From Paraphysomonas bandaiensis (Eukaryota > Chrysophyceae): 64,000 bases of DNA. A program made the position numbers and the translations under genes. Within the stretch, counting starts at the first letter, position 1. Every line of letters starts with the position of its first letter. This document shows positions 7,600 to 19,870 of this stretch, piece by piece. The DNA lies in the NCBI GenBank assembly GCA_965644295.1, contig CBFFRP010000241.1:1-64000 (forward strand), given 5' to 3'. The notes under the pieces are model-generated. The model worked only from the letters and a program-made list of their open reading frames with translations. It was not told where the DNA came from and did not search any database.

Positions 7600-7870
7600 C
7601 TCTCTGTGTGCACTCAAAAGAGTCGGACTTGCACCTTTTCTAGATATTGTTCTGCACACTTATAGCCGAATGCTTGTGTGGTACAAGGGACACTACAATA
7701 AGTGTCACTTGTGTAGATGTCTTTGGGCCTTGGCGAATAAACAGGCATCCGGGAATGGGCCCACCTTAAGGGCATATTGAAAGTCTTGTTATTTAGCAAT
7801 AGGCGTTAACAACTCGTGCCAATATAGTGGCATCCGGGGTTTCAGGCTGCCTGTAATGGTGCCCTAGTTT
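7600..7870 (-). mobile_element. Interspersed repeat R1, fragment
   Basis: The reverse complement matches the core of the element at 49340-50120. Shared landmarks are GACGTCTACACAAGTGACAC, CCTTGTACCACACAAGCATT and the terminal TTATTAGCAATAGGCGTT. Similar pieces occur near 19770, 24910, 26100 and 60380. Confidence 0.6.
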
Positions 7871-8212
7871 CTTTAAATTGATTATATGAACTGGAGAGTT
7901 GGAAGGAGATGAGCCCCTAAATTACACCCCTTACCAATAAGTCGACAGTGCTTAGATGCTTAGTAGCACTAGAATGAAAAAGCAATCCTAACGCCGTGTG
8001 CACACAACAGTTCAATATGACCGCACAAGAGTTATCATTACCTCCTTACATGTACTATACACTGCATGTCGACCTGAATTTGCCATTCTACAGTCATACA
8101 ACACAACCGGCTAACTAATAAAACTTTGTTGAGCTACACTACACTAACACCTAAACAAAACGAGTAATAAACTCCATAACGCTTTCAGAGGCTATTACGA
8201 CAGGCTTCAACT

Positions 8213-9505
8213 CTAGTACAGAAGCGGGAAAAACTCCTGCGACTGTAGCATATCCAAAACTTTCTCCACGAAGACATATATGTCACTATCGTTCTCACTT
8301 TTCGGCGAATCAGCTGAAGATATATCTTCGTGTTTCCTCTTCTTCGTACTGGCGGAAGTGTCCGGTGCTGTGGCATCGTCGCCAGGACCCTTGGCTATCA
8401 CCAGGAGCAAGAATCTGAGGAGGTGTTTGGCACCGAAATGATCGTAGAAATGTTTATTCTTATCTGATGATAGTAGCCGAGATAGCACTCCAGATGTAAT
8501 GAGGGCCTCTCTTTCCTCCATGTATAGCACACGATCTAGAAAGAGTTTCTCAAAAGCAACTAGAAGAGTATTGACTAGTGCGTATATGAGATCAGATAAA
8601 AGGGCACTGAACCAATGCTTACCATGAGAAGTATGTCGCTGTCTGGATTTATTGGAGGGTCTAGTAGGAGCAATGCGCTTATGAGATAACAGCTGATGTA
8701 CTGTGACAGAGGGTTCCGAATAATCGTGCGGTGCTATTCGATCATCTTGTAGCGCGCCAAACAGAGAAGCAGACAGAGTATAGCTACCCGAAGGAGTGTT
8801 CGCCGGGAACGTAACTGGTGAGAGCCAAGGTCGGTGCATAAGTACGGGGGGCACAGGAGGAGGGGACACATGAGCAGATGCTTGTTCCGGTTCCGAGTTG
8901 GTGGAAGGAGCAGATGGGTCACTGGAGGATTCAGGTGCCTTTCCTGAGTACAAATCAAGAACATCAACAAATGAGCAATATCACCTACCAATAGGTGTGG
9001 TCGTAGAAGTAGCTACTGGTTCTAGTCGTCAACACATATTAACCACAAAAGAATGATAAAGGCAGCAGTTACCTCTAGTTGTAGTAACAGTTATCTTCAA
9101 CGGACGTATCTTTGGTACATCAGGAGAATAAAACTTCAAATATACTTTTCCAGCAACATGAAGTTGAATAGCTTCAAACCAGTATATATAAGAACCATCA
9201 GGTTTACATTTCATGCATTTCTTTTGCAATTGTTTGGTTGGATTCGTCCATTCAATCTCAAAATCCATCATATGCTTCGTTTTACATATATGTCCATTTT
9301 TATCTAGAAAAACAAGTGGATAATAAAGTGATTTTCTATTAAATGACATCCACATGGATGGATGGTCTGAATATGTCAGTTCTGTGGGGATATGGATGTA
9401 TTTGGGTTTGTTTGTGTACCAGGATGCGATGCAGTCAATACGACAAGGAGGTAAAGTGGAATAATGAAACTTTGATTCTTGACGTGAATCACGTGATTTT
9501 CCCAT
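8213..9505 (-). CDS. Uncharacterised 398-residue protein, three exons with a 33-nt microexon
   Basis: Exons 9505-9073, 9021-8989 and 8943-8213. The start is the ATG opening MGKSRDSRQES. The first intron is 51 nt (GTAACT...CTAG) and the second 45 nt (GTAGGT...TCAG). The joined frame runs through the microexon as TTTREPVATSTTTPIGKAPE, a smooth low-complexity linker, which supports the splicing. The N-terminal 140 residues form a compact, Cys-containing domain (MKCKPDGSYIYWFEA). The middle is a Pro/Ser-rich linker, followed by a hydrophobic helical region (ALLSDLIYALVNTLLVAFEK) and an acidic tail with a possible nuclear signal (KKRKHED). The family is not recognised. Confidence 0.65.
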
Positions 9506-10334
9506 GTTTCTTATTGATTGATTAAGTGTGTAATGTTGTGTATAGGGAGATTGAGGTGAGTGAGACAGCCAGGGCGTGTATCTGAGAGTGGTATGTATAT
9601 ATATGCACATGTACATGAGTGTCTATATTCAAATATCTCCATACAGATATTCTATCTTGATACCATGAAACCCATGATTTATAGACATAATGTCTAATAT
9701 CTAAGAACTATTTTCAAAATATCTGGAGTTTTGTTGTATGAAAACTGGAATATTACACACTGCAATGTGTACTTGGACCTACAGAACTTGGACGCATACG
9801 ACATTCTATCAGTGTTGTGCAATCTATCAGTTTTCGCAATATAATGTACTTTTTATACATAAAAAATCAACTTTTACACTTTTTATATTTAAAAAACAAG
9901 CATTTTCTGTAAAAAAGACCCAACTCTCTAGACATACACACTACAGCAGATATTTTTTGGTGGGATATTGCCATTGTATCGGCCATCAGCATCTTATTTT
10001 TCGGAAATAAATTGAAGCAAATATTCTCTATATTACCTACATACAACTACGGCTAAAATACAGATAATTATTGCCTCAATAATAGAGGCATCTTGGAACA
10101 AAAATATACAGCGGATGCCCACACGGTAGTATGGTAGGTCAACAGCCGTATCTTGTAGCCTCCTAGTGCCAGATACACACACCTTAACGCAGTATGCTTA
10201 TATACACAGTTATTTCTATCCATTTAATAATTCTATTGCAAAATTACAAGTCAATTAGTGTTCATTGAGTATTAATAGTGTTATCTTCAGTACAAGAAGA
10301 GTAAAATATATCATATCCGCCAATATAAGTGCAT
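9506..10334. other. Intergenic, with one MITE copy
   Basis: No gene is seen. A 145-bp MITE copy lies at 9979-10121. The rest is AT-rich unique sequence. Confidence 0.5.
9979..10121 (+). mobile_element. MITE family M, copy 1
   Basis: About 143 bp starting ATCAGCATCTTATTTTTCGG and ending near GGATGCCC. Five copies occur in the window (also 30837, 40510 inverted, 40684 and 53476). The ends are short inverted repeats (ATCAGCATC against ATCGGCATC), so this is a non-autonomous DNA element. Confidence 0.7.
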
Positions 10335-10796
10335 ATGGATATCAATGAAGGTGACACGAAGGAGCTAATCAGAGATGATCCATGCAAGCGTCCTTACTTC
10401 TTTACTCGAAATAACATGTATGAACATGAATGGCGTATATGGAAAACACGTATTCCAGTATGGAGGGCTGCAAATACCGCCTTAATAGTGTATTCCCTCT
10501 ACCTGGGGGCCGATTTTACTGAAAGCCTCTGCACTGAAGCCATGACATTCATATGTGCCGTCTCTCTGATTGGGACGATAATATACTGGTTATGGAGTAC
10601 ATGGTGGGATGAGAGCTATGCTGTGCCGCCAACATGGACGTACATTAAAAATCAAGGATTTAATGCATTTTGGGTCGCATTTTGGTTAATATACAACTCA
10701 ATGCTGATAGGATGGGCCATATTCATGGCTGTTACAGCATACGTTTTTACTTATGCTGATCTTCGTGAAGTATTTCAGTGGCAGTGCTGGGATTAA
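10335..10796 (+). CDS. Small multi-pass membrane protein
   Basis: Single exon, 153 residues. The ATG at 10335 opens MDINEGDTKELIRDD; the frame to 10329 would need GTG. There is a soluble, charged N-terminus (1-40), then hydrophobic segments at about 44-60, 68-90 and 110-140, the last long enough for one or two passes. The protein is very rich in Trp and Tyr (IIYWLWSTWW), and the C-terminus is short. The FAR-17a/AIG1-like and TMEM families have this size and pattern, but no motif fixes the family. It probably sits in an endomembrane or the plasma membrane. Confidence 0.65.
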   Translation: MDINEGDTKELIRDDPCKRPYFFTRNNMYEHEWRIWKTRIPVWRAANTALIVYSLYLGADFTESLCTEAMTFICAVSLIGTIIYWLWSTWWDESYAVPPTWTYIKNQGFNAFWVAFWLIYNSMLIGWAIFMAVTAYVFTYADLREVFQWQCWD

Positions 10797-11479
10797 ATAT
10801 TGAGTGTTGCGTATTTCGTAATAGCCTGTTGTTACGTTGTTACACATATAATCATTCGTGCAATGTCTCTAAAGTGGCAATGAAATAGGAATTACGTAAT
10901 AGAGTGATCAACATGCCTCGCTGTTGTATATCGCTTATATAATAAGATTATGACCCGCAAGTGCGATAGTTATTGTAAATCTATATTTTAGAATTGTTAC
11001 GTGACTGTAGGAAACAGGTCTATAACGAGTAACGAGTAAGCTTCGAAAGAATTGGATTGGAGCCATCATAATAGAAATTTAATAACACTACTTGTAAGTA
11101 TGTAGTGCTAGTTCAAATATTTCATTGCAGATGATTATCCTAAAGTGCTCCGCTAGTGGAGAGTAATTCATCAGAATAACTCTCTAATAGTATTTCTCAA
11201 ATTTAGAAGTTGCTGTATACTTGACTTCACTCAAATAATACAGGTTCGATGAAATATTAGTCCAAGACGTTTAGAAATCCTACGCTTTCTCACCACGACG
11301 TAGTCGTTATGCACTGAGTTTAAATACAATACAGATGTCATACTGGATAGTTACACAGTCATAAATTTATATAAAGAGCTGACACCTATCATTCGTGAAA
11401 GCCAGTTGAAGTATGTAATATAAAAATACAATATAATAATTTAAGTTATATTAGACAGTGATATCTCTACAATGTACTA
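10797..11479. other. Intergenic, nothing recognised
   Basis: AT-rich unique sequence without a supported gene, repeat or RNA. Confidence 0.5.
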
Positions 11480-12561
11480 TTATTTAGTTGTTCCAACCAG
11501 CCCGGCCTCATACAAGGTTTTGATCTTTCTCGCTGTCACTGGATTGCTCATATGTTGACGGAACTTTACTGGATCGTTGCATTCCTTCAGAATCTGTTGA
11601 AGTTCGACATCCATTAATAACGCGCGCAACTCATCGTTCTGTACGATCTCCTTTACTCGCTCGCTGTCGTCAGGGCATCCCTCCGCTACAGATACAGCGG
11701 TATTACTTCCGGTGTTCTGCTGTTTCTGCCTGGCGAGGGCCTCAGCATGCAGCGGCCCCAACTCCTGTACCACCGGACCCTTGTTCTGTTGTTGTTGCTC
11801 TTGGCCCTGCTGCTGTCCTTGTGCCTCCCCCAATGCCGTGAAGTGAGTAGACATAACACGTCCAAACTCCTGCAAAAACGCACTAACATCCGGGTCTCCT
11901 TCAAATCTGCGCTTCGCCTCCTTCGGATCACTTTGTAATAATGTCAGTGCCGCCATGCACTTAGGGTTGCTCAATCCTCGAGCCAGTATAGGATTATCCT
12001 GTAGTTGGTTCATCAACTCTGGGGTTGCCCACTCTGTTGCAAAATGATAATTGCCGATGAGTTGATGCACACGTACCTCCTTGCTTTACCTTCTGTAGCA
12101 GAGGATTGGTATCTTCTTTCATGGCCTGCTGCACATCATCCATCACAAGAGACCCTGAACCACTATTTTCCGCAGAGGGTTTGATGGTCGGCATCTCCTC
12201 CTTACCAGACGATGGAGACGGCAATGGTGGTGCAGATGACGCCGATGAAACAGGTGTCTTCCCTTTCTTAGTCGATTTACTCGAACCAGAACCTAAGAAG
12301 CCCTTCTTAAACCCCCCAGCAAATCCAGTTTTTGCATCCTTTTCTCTTTCTACTCTCTTGCATTCATCATCTTTCTTCTTAGCTTCTAACTGAGCAGCCA
12401 TCATCATCTCCATCAGAGATGGACCATCATCACCACCGTCCTTTGCATGCTTCTCACTTGGCACACCAATCTCTTCAATAAGTTTATTCGTTGGTGTAGG
12501 AACATTCTTGGAATTTTCTTGAAGTAGTGTTTCTACTACTTTTGATTTTTCATTTTCAGTC
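11480..12561 (-). CDS. STI1-domain protein (Hop/Hip-like), 5' exon not located
   Basis: Exons 12561-12077 and 12033-11480, joined over a 43-nt intron (GTACGT...CAACAG) to read VKQGEWATPELMNQL. The second exon begins an STI1-type domain (ELMNQLQDNPILARGLSNPK, then LQSDPKEAKRRFEGDPDVSA) made of Asp-Pro-bounded short helices. A Gln-rich linker follows, then a second DP-type helical segment (ILKECNDPVKFRQHMSNP). These domains are known from Hsp70/Hsp90 cochaperones such as Hop and Hip. The first exon is a Lys/Ser/Pro-rich spacer with no domain. It opens just after an acceptor (TTGCAG) in mid-codon, so a further 5' exon must lie upstream, beyond or within the microsatellite at 12565-12640; I could not place it. 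Confidence 0.65.
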
Positions 12562-12564
12562 CTG

Positions 12565-12642
12565 CAACACAATCAGCACACACACATACATACATACACA
12601 CACATAGACACACACATACATACACACATACACATACATACG
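12565..12642. repeat. CACA/CATA microsatellite
   Basis: Mixed ACAC and ACAT repeats directly upstream of the STI1 gene's first visible exon, probably inside its intron. Confidence 0.8.
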
Positions 12643-12839
12643 CTCTGTGGCAGTTATTACATGATGATAATGCACAATGCTTAGAGGGATAATATCAAGA
12701 GGATCACTGGATGACTCAGTGGATAATCAGTCGAGTGGTTAGTGGATCAGCTGGAAATGCATAATGCTGAGTAAAAGCAACGCAGTGGCATAACTGAAGC
12801 AGCCAGGTGTGTATATACATACATATACAGCAGTACATA
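12643..12839. other. Non-coding stretch between microsatellite and minisatellite
   Basis: Contains tandem-like GGATGACTCAGTGGATAATC phrases, with no supported gene. It could hide the missing 5' exon of the STI1 gene. Confidence 0.35.
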
Positions 12840-13250
12840 CCACAACTGTATATAAATACTACTGTATATGTACATAAGTACAGTTACCGCTATATATATA
12901 CGTACCACTGTATATACACGTACCACTGTATATATACACGTACCACTGTATATATACACGTACCACTGTATATATACACGTACCACAATATATACACACG
13001 TACCACTGTATATACACGTACCACAATATATACACGTACCATTGTACATAAGTACACGTACCATTGTACATAAGTACACGTACCGCTATATATATACACG
13101 TACCACTATATATACACGTACCACTGTATATACACGTACCACTGTATATGTATACACGAACCACTATATATACACGTACCACTGTACATAAGTATATGTA
13201 CCATTGTATATAGACATACCACTGTATATATATACACGTACCATATAACT
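12840..13250. repeat. Minisatellite of ACGTACCACTGTATATA-type units
   Basis: About twenty imperfect units of 16-21 bp with core CACGTACCACTGTATATA. All six frames contain long but purely repetitive frames, which explains the many open frames here. No protein is inferred. Confidence 0.85.
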
Positions 13251-13570
13251 GTAATGTGTTGTTGTATAAGTAGTATACTGGTAAAGCAGAGAAGATGCAT
13301 AAATCCTTATATATGTGTTATAAATTATAAACAGAGTACAATGTAAGGAAGAAGCGTCTTCAAGAGCGCGACAATAAGAGAACCGTATATACGTATATAC
13401 AATAAGAGAATGGCTGCCAGGTCCAACTGCGTGTATTAAGAATGCAGCGAATAGCAACTATACTAATTGAACACATCTAGTTAGTTACAAACGTACGGCT
13501 TACACCTTACAATAATAAAATACAGAAAAACATATAACTGTGACTCTAAAGCTCTGATTGCACTCAGCAA
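13251..13570. other. 3' flank of the Trm10 gene
   Basis: Unique sequence after the minisatellite. Nothing is seen beyond the expected 3' region of the minus-strand Trm10 gene. Confidence 0.4.
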
Positions 13571-14680
13571 CTATACTTCTGAGAGCTTTCTCCGGCCCCT
13601 CTCAAACTTACGAGATGGCACAGCACCCAATATAGCTTTTTCCCAACATTTTGTGTGGTTATAAATACAGAGAGCATTAAATACCTGGTCTATATTAAGT
13701 ACCACATTAGGGCAGCTTGGAATGACTTCTCGAACAGGTAACCGATAAGAAACAATCTACTCACAAAATATTAGTAACAGAACACAAAAGAATAGAATAC
13801 ATGGCTTACATTGTTGTCATTAGCCTTGCGAGCGGTCATATATTTCCGTATGCATTTGTCTACTATACCACCTATTACATACACCTAACTCCACAGATGA
13901 AATTATCCATGAATCGAAGACAGCAAATTTACGTGGTTCCAAAAAGATAAAAAACAAAGCACCAGGTTCTTTTCATCTACTACAACTCACAAAAGTATTG
14001 CCACTAAAATTTTACTAAAACATTTCCTACTCTATGCACAAGTGTATATACGGCGCATAACATACCTTAGTCGGATCTAATGTTTCCAACACCTCCTTTG
14101 CGTCAGGAGATAAATACACTAGTTCTTCACGGGCAAAATTGTCTAATACGCTGTCTTCGTGTCTATGCACATGCCAGTTATCTGCTCCTTGTTTCCGCAG
14201 TGAATCTTGCAAAAATCCCGTCACTGATGTGAGATGCAAAGCAACCGGATCAGGTGCACGCTTCAACGTCAAGTAAGTTAATCGCAATTGAGTCTCAACA
14301 CTCCGAATTTCAGATAAAAGAGTGATAGGAGTAATAAATTCTAAATCAATACACACTCTTTGTGATGCATTTAATGAATTCATTGCATTTCGTTGTTCAT
14401 GTAGCTTCTTCTCATACTGTAACTGTTTCATATGATGAAACTCCTCTTTTGTCATTGAATTTATTGGGGTTTTATGTATAAATTGTTGATTTTTATGTTG
14501 TTTCTTGGAGTTTTTATATAAATAATTAATTTTAAGTTGTTTTTGTATGGATTTGAGATGTCGACGAGAGAGAGCTCGGCTGATGGTTTCATTGGGAGAT
14601 AAGGGAGGGGTTGCTTTGGAGGAGAGATGGTGGTGGAGGTATGTGCGAATAGGATGATGGAAATGATGGGGTTTTATCAT
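13571..14680 (-). CDS. TRM10: tRNA (guanine-9-N1) methyltransferase, Trm10 family
   Basis: Exons 14680-14066, 13884-13810 and 13756-13571, giving 291 residues. Splices are AAG|GTATGT...TTAG|GTG and AAT|GTAAGC...GTAG|ATT, all in phase. Trm10 SPOUT motifs appear in order: VCIDLEFITP, HLTSVTGFLQDSL, WHVHRHEDSVLDNF, EELVYLSPDAKEVLETLDP, then across the splice KVYVIGGIVDK, and finally YRLPVREVI with a DQVFNALC tail. The family methylates N1 of purine 9 in tRNA using S-adenosylmethionine. The N-terminal 70 residues are basic and His-rich, as usual for this family, and could include a targeting signal. The open frame extends two codons upstream to TTG, but ATG at 14680 is preferred. Confidence 0.9.
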
Positions 14681-14773
14681 ATTCAACTATAGTGCAGCAT
14701 GTCATAGTCTGAGTGATAAGAACATAACACCTTAACCCACACCTGCAAACCACATACACTTACACAGAGCAGT

Positions 14774-14936
14774 ACATACATACATACATACATACATACA
14801 TACATACATACATACATACATACATACATACATACATACATACATACATACATACATACATACATACATACATACATACCTACATACATACATACATACA
14901 TACATACATACATACATACATACATACATACATACA

Positions 14937-14967
<31 letters not shown>

Positions 14968-15079
14968 GTACATACATGCATACATACATACATACATACA
15001 TACATACATACATACATACATACATACATACATACATACATACATACATACATACATACATACATACATACATACATAC
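14774..15079. repeat. CATA tetranucleotide microsatellite, about 300 bp
   Basis: Nearly perfect (CATA)n with a few interruptions near 14879 and 14966-14981. It fills the gap between the divergent Trm10 and adenylyl cyclase genes. Confidence 0.98.
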
Positions 15080-15310
15080 ATCTAGAATAGTCTCTGCATT
15101 TTCTTCCCTTTTAGATTTTTTTTCAGCGTATTTTCATGAGTGTTCAGTGGCCCCTGCAAACTATGAGGGTTGTATACGGGGATTTCCATACATTAGGCAT
15201 CCCCTTCCAGTCAACGTCCTCCATAACCCTCATAGTCATAATACCCAACTATATATACATAATAAACCCTTTAAAACACACCCTCCACACATCTCTTCAA
15301 TTCCTTCATC

Positions 15311-18300
15311 ATGCCCAATCGAATCACACCAGAAGAACACCTTCAATCCTTTCAATCAAAGCTTACAACACGCTTATCTACAGAGACAAGTGCATCCTTC
15401 ACATCCACCTTAACTAACACTGATATATTAACCTCATATGATAATTCTATTAAATCATTCTCTCCAAATATTCTTTTAAATGAATTAGCATCCTTAAATT
15501 CACTTCATGTGAAATCTAGTCACTTTAAAGGTGTATGTATGTTGGCTGATATATCAGGCTTTACTAAACTATCAAGTGAATTAGTTCAAGATAAAGTTAA
15601 TGGTTTAGATAATTTACGACGTGCAACTAGTGGATTTTTAAGTAAATTTATATATATTGTTTATTCATTTGGAGGAGATGGTATTCGTGTATTGTATTGA
15701 AAGTATTTTCTATTAACTGTGTGATACTTATAGTGATATCGTTTGCTGGAGATGCTTTAATATGCATATTCAAGAATGATGATGGACAGTCTGAGTGTAC
15801 CAGTAAACAACGTGCAATTGAATGCGGACTAATGCTGAAAGAACATTGTACCGAGCACCTATCTGCACATATAGCATTGAGCTACGGGGATTTATATTTT
15901 GCTTTTTTGGGGGGGTATGCGGATAATTGGGTTCATGTTATGAACGGAAATTGTATGGAAGATCTCTCATCTTGCATAGAAGAAGCGGCTTCGAAGGAGC
16001 TGGTCGTAAGTGCTGCACTCTATGAATGTATTCCGGAACTATACAAACAGCTTCTGCAATCTGCTAGACTGGACTCCGGCAACGTGCGACTAGATTGTGT
16101 TACCCAGTCCACGGAGAAACCCCTGAAGGAAACAGAGTGCACTGTTGATCGATTTAATATTCCATTCACCCCATCCACGCCGTTCACTCGGCACATGCTG
16201 TCCTTCTTACCACCCACAGTGCTAGCATCGATGCACGCCAATTCCTTCCGATCTGTGTCAGAGCTTAGACGTATTACTACCATGTTTGTTAAGCTGGATA
16301 GCTACTCCTTGCAGTATCACTCGGACCCGACTGCATTGCAGCCTTTTTTTCTAATGGCACAAAAGGCCATTTCCAGTACTGGTAAGGATCTTCACTACTA
16401 CATGCGTACCACTCTAATTGCGTTATACTAAGTTTCATTTGACTGTCGTGAGTATATTGTCAGTCCTAATATATACCTATATTGTGCAGGTGGGGTTCTT
16501 CGGCAGTTCTTAGTGGATGATAAAGGATGTGTCTTAATAATACTCTGGGGAGTTCCGTCGGCTTCATTTGCCAATAATCCAATGCGAGCTCTCTGTTGTG
16601 CGTCGTTACTATTCAATCAGGCCGCCGACATGGATCATGCTGTCTCTGTGGGAATAACCACCGGTATGGGGTACTGTGGCACAATTGGTTCGCTTCTTCG
16701 TCGCGACTATGTAGCGATTGGAGATACTGTGAATTTATCTGCCCGGCTGATGGGTCGTGCCCGCGGCCGTGTGCTTCTAGACGAGACTACCTACTGTGGA
16801 CTACCAAATTCTTTGAAGGCGCTATTGACCCGAGGTGAGGAAATGACATTGAAAGGAAAACCGGAACCCGTAACGCCTTACACCTTTCTAATCAATGAAA
16901 GTAATATTAACAAAACTACCCCTAGTGTTCCGCATATTCCTCTGTCATCGATACAAACCGTTACATTCCATGCGCAACATATCAGCGACACTGATAACAG
17001 AGAAGATACTCAGGGATCTGGACAAAACAAGGAGAGTTTTTTCTGTGATAAGTTGCAACATACACTTCATAGCCTTGTCTCAAAGTTGTCTGCCCAACAT
17101 GTCAATCTTATCAGATGCAGTAACGATATTGTACCCTACGACGACTCTACAAAGAGCGCATGTCCAGTAGGTGCTATGGTTGCTGCAAGTGCATTCCCAA
17201 TGATGCGACATGTAGTGGTAGAAGGTCCACATGGATCGGGAAAAACTGAAGTTGTCCGTTACTTAAAATCCGTGTCACTGAAACACAAGGTCAGATGTTT
17301 TGCGGTAACAGTCAGCGAGACAGACAGCTTTGCTGATTTTAGTGTTTTTCGAAAGCTATTTGGGGACATTGTGGGTGTGGACATCACAAACGGTATTGAA
17401 CAAGTCCAGAAAGTTGTGTTGCGGTTGCTAAAGTTGGCTTACCCGTGTTTGCCAGACGAGTGCATTGAACGAAAATATGATGACATCAAACACATTCTCG
17501 GAATCGAGTGGAGCAGTGGTAAGAGCGATCATAGGTCTAAACGTAGCAGCACGTCGTGTATATTTAAGGCCAACCAAAGTGATATCAGCGTCGTTGTGGG
17601 AGTAATGTATAGATTGTTGTGTTGCATACCTACTGTGATAGTTATCGACGACATGCATCACTGCGACTCACAGTCACGCAAAATAATTTCAGAGATGCTT
17701 ACTTTTTCCGCACCACTGCTTTTGATGTGGACACAGCGAGCACCATTACCTCCTCGTGATGTTTTTGGTGCTGACCCCAATGTTATCCATAATTTGATGA
17801 AGTCACCAGGTTGGGGTTTGCTAAAGAGGCTTAAGTCCTTGTTTGTGTCTACAGCCACTGTCGCACCATCCTCCCGAGAATCTGATGAATGTAGTCGCCA
17901 AGTAGGTAACGGTACATACTTGCGGCTGTCGCCGCTATCGCTCGAACAAGTGGAACATCTGCTGCAGTCTTTATTGTGTTTAGAGACTGTTCCGCGCAGA
18001 TTACTGCTGTTGGTGTCTAGTGTATCGTCGGGAAACCCCTATTGGATAAATTCTATCGCAGCTTTTGTGACTTCATTTGGCGTGAGCTCCTTCGTGGAAT
18101 CTATTGGAGTTATCGATAGCCACCGTAGTGAGGACCAGAGTGGACCAGAGACAACTGAGAGTGGCGCCATCGAAATTGACCCCGCCCAACCTCCCGCTTT
18201 GACTGGGTATGATCAGTACGGTATTTCACATCGAAACAGACTAGCTGGATCATGCTTGACTGCACCATCTTCATCCTCTACTACAGTAAAACTGCACTCT

Positions 18301-19137
18301 ATTTATCTCCGCGATTACATCGTGAGCTTGGTGGATGCCTTACCACTCATAGAACAAACAGTTCTCAAGTACGCTAGCATTCAGGGTGTCAGCTTCTGCT
18401 CGCTGTTGCTCTCAGATACTTTGCCAGTGCAGTACACCAAGACAGGGGTAGTTGGAGTAGCATTGGATAAGCTAGAGAATAGTGGGTTTATTATCAAGGG
18501 TTCGGTGGAAGGGGACCTGTATTCATTCCAGAACCATCGCATTCGGGAAATCATATACGACTTTACACCACCAAGGTACAGTTGTTTCTGCGGTTGACTT
18601 GATATACTGTACCGTGAACATTGAAATTTGTTATAGCACTAATTGTTACAATTTGCAGTGATAGGAGCAAGTTACACGTGAGGATTGCTGGGCTTATGGA
18701 GAAGCACTGCATAGACAAGGATTATAAAATGTATAGCGGGTAATTTGCTACGATGTGCTTCTGGCAAACAATTGATGCGCTGCAGGTTGGCCTACCACTA
18801 CACGCAGGGAATACCAGGGGACCCTTCTTGCCGTCGCCCGGCCCTGAAGTATACACTCCTTGCCGCCCGACAGCATTGCGATGATACCTCTCAAGCCCTA
18901 CCATTCCTTCATTTAGCGGAAAACTTGGCAGGTGATGACAATGTTGGCGTTGTACTTGAGGAAACTTTGATCGTACATAAAAAACATGTACGGAAAGAGG
19001 GTCACGACCACTCCGAACTTAAGAATCTGCAGGCAAGGCTTGAACGACGAGTCGGCAACAGTACAGTTCTGACAAACTCGACACAAGGAAGTGGAGCCGC
19101 AATGCCTCTTATTGGAACTGTGCGCGTGGGTTGCTGA
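15311..19137 (+). CDS. Soluble adenylyl cyclase (ADCY10-like)
   Basis: Exons 15311-15680, 15734-16381, 16490-18575, 18659-18730 and 18786-19137, all in phase, 1175 residues. The first cyclase domain has MLADISGFTKL with metal-binding Asp80, and across the first intron YSFGGDVISFAGDALICIF with Asp130, the two Asps needed for the two-metal mechanism. The second cyclase domain has YVAIGDTVNLSARLM near residue 417. An NTPase domain follows with P-loop GPHGSGKT near 585 and IVIDDMHHCD as a Walker B-like segment, then a long helical C-terminus typical of the family. Members make cAMP and are usually stimulated by bicarbonate and calcium. The protein is shorter than the human form (about 1600) but keeps all the N-terminal catalytic parts. 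There is no membrane segment. Confidence 0.93.
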
Positions 19138-19769
19138 CACATTCCATTTTAAGATTTCTATATATATGTTAGCATTTCATCATGACGGCATTATGATCTT
19201 ATAGTTATTCGACTGACTAGCGCTAGCATCGGCACAGCCATTTTTTTAGTGCGCTACATAGGTCAACCGGCTTGACGTATACTGCTCTGTGATTCGTTTC
19301 TGATGTCGCACTGTACCAACTAAGCGGCCAAATTTTAGGTGTGCAAGGGTGTAAAAAGTTTACTGCTGGAGTACTGATTGGAAATATAAATAGATATAAA
19401 GTAAATCATTCAGCTATTGTGATGATGTAATATACATACCTGTGTCCATGATTGCATTTGTCCAGGTTAGAGACATGAAAATTCTGAACTTCTATAACTA
19501 GAAGTAAATCGAGATGTATCATTGAATATAGTTAATGTGGGTGAAATGGCTTGTCACTAAACTATAATTTGCTTCGTCAAGATAATAATTATTCTTATCC
19601 AATCATTACTAAAACCTAGAAGTAAGTTACGCTCGTGTATAGGTACTTACTGTTTCATCACATTATACATTGATAAGAACGTTGTTAATACAAATTCAGG
19701 AAATATTGTGTTCTGGGGGATTAGTACTGGATACTAACGTGAGCCGCATACAGTCAGTAGATAATGTAT

Positions 19770-19870
19770 TGCCCAAGCATAGCTAAATGCTTATGTGGTA
19801 CAAGACACGCTAGTATAAGTGTCATTTGTGTAGACGTCTTTGAGCCTTGACGAATATAACCAGGACTTCG
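19770..19870 (-). mobile_element. Interspersed repeat R1, fragment
   Basis: The reverse complement shares the CAAAGACGTCTACACAAATG and CTTGTACCACATAAGCATTT landmarks of the R1 core. It is heavily decayed and lacks both ends. Confidence 0.55.

Larger units (their letters stand above)
6488..8212. other. Non-coding boundary and repeat region
   Basis: From 6488 to about 6920 this is homopolymer-rich A/T sequence with a G-rich direct repeat, and no gene. From about 6920 the composition becomes host-like. A C run (6990-6999) and small unsupported frames lie at 7000-7500. A decayed interspersed repeat occupies about 7600-7870. I see no gene. Confidence 0.5.

Noticed and set aside
7600-7870. R1 considered as a fragment of ribosomal RNA
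   Set aside because: None of the universal rRNA core phrases are present, and a complete copy at 49340-50120 has long inverted ends, which fits a transposon.
12747-13300. Many overlapping frames rich in Tyr, Val and Thr
   Set aside because: All are translations of the ACGTACCACTGTATATA minisatellite.
14683-15413. Long MYVC/THIH repeat frames
   Set aside because: They are the translation of the CATA microsatellite.
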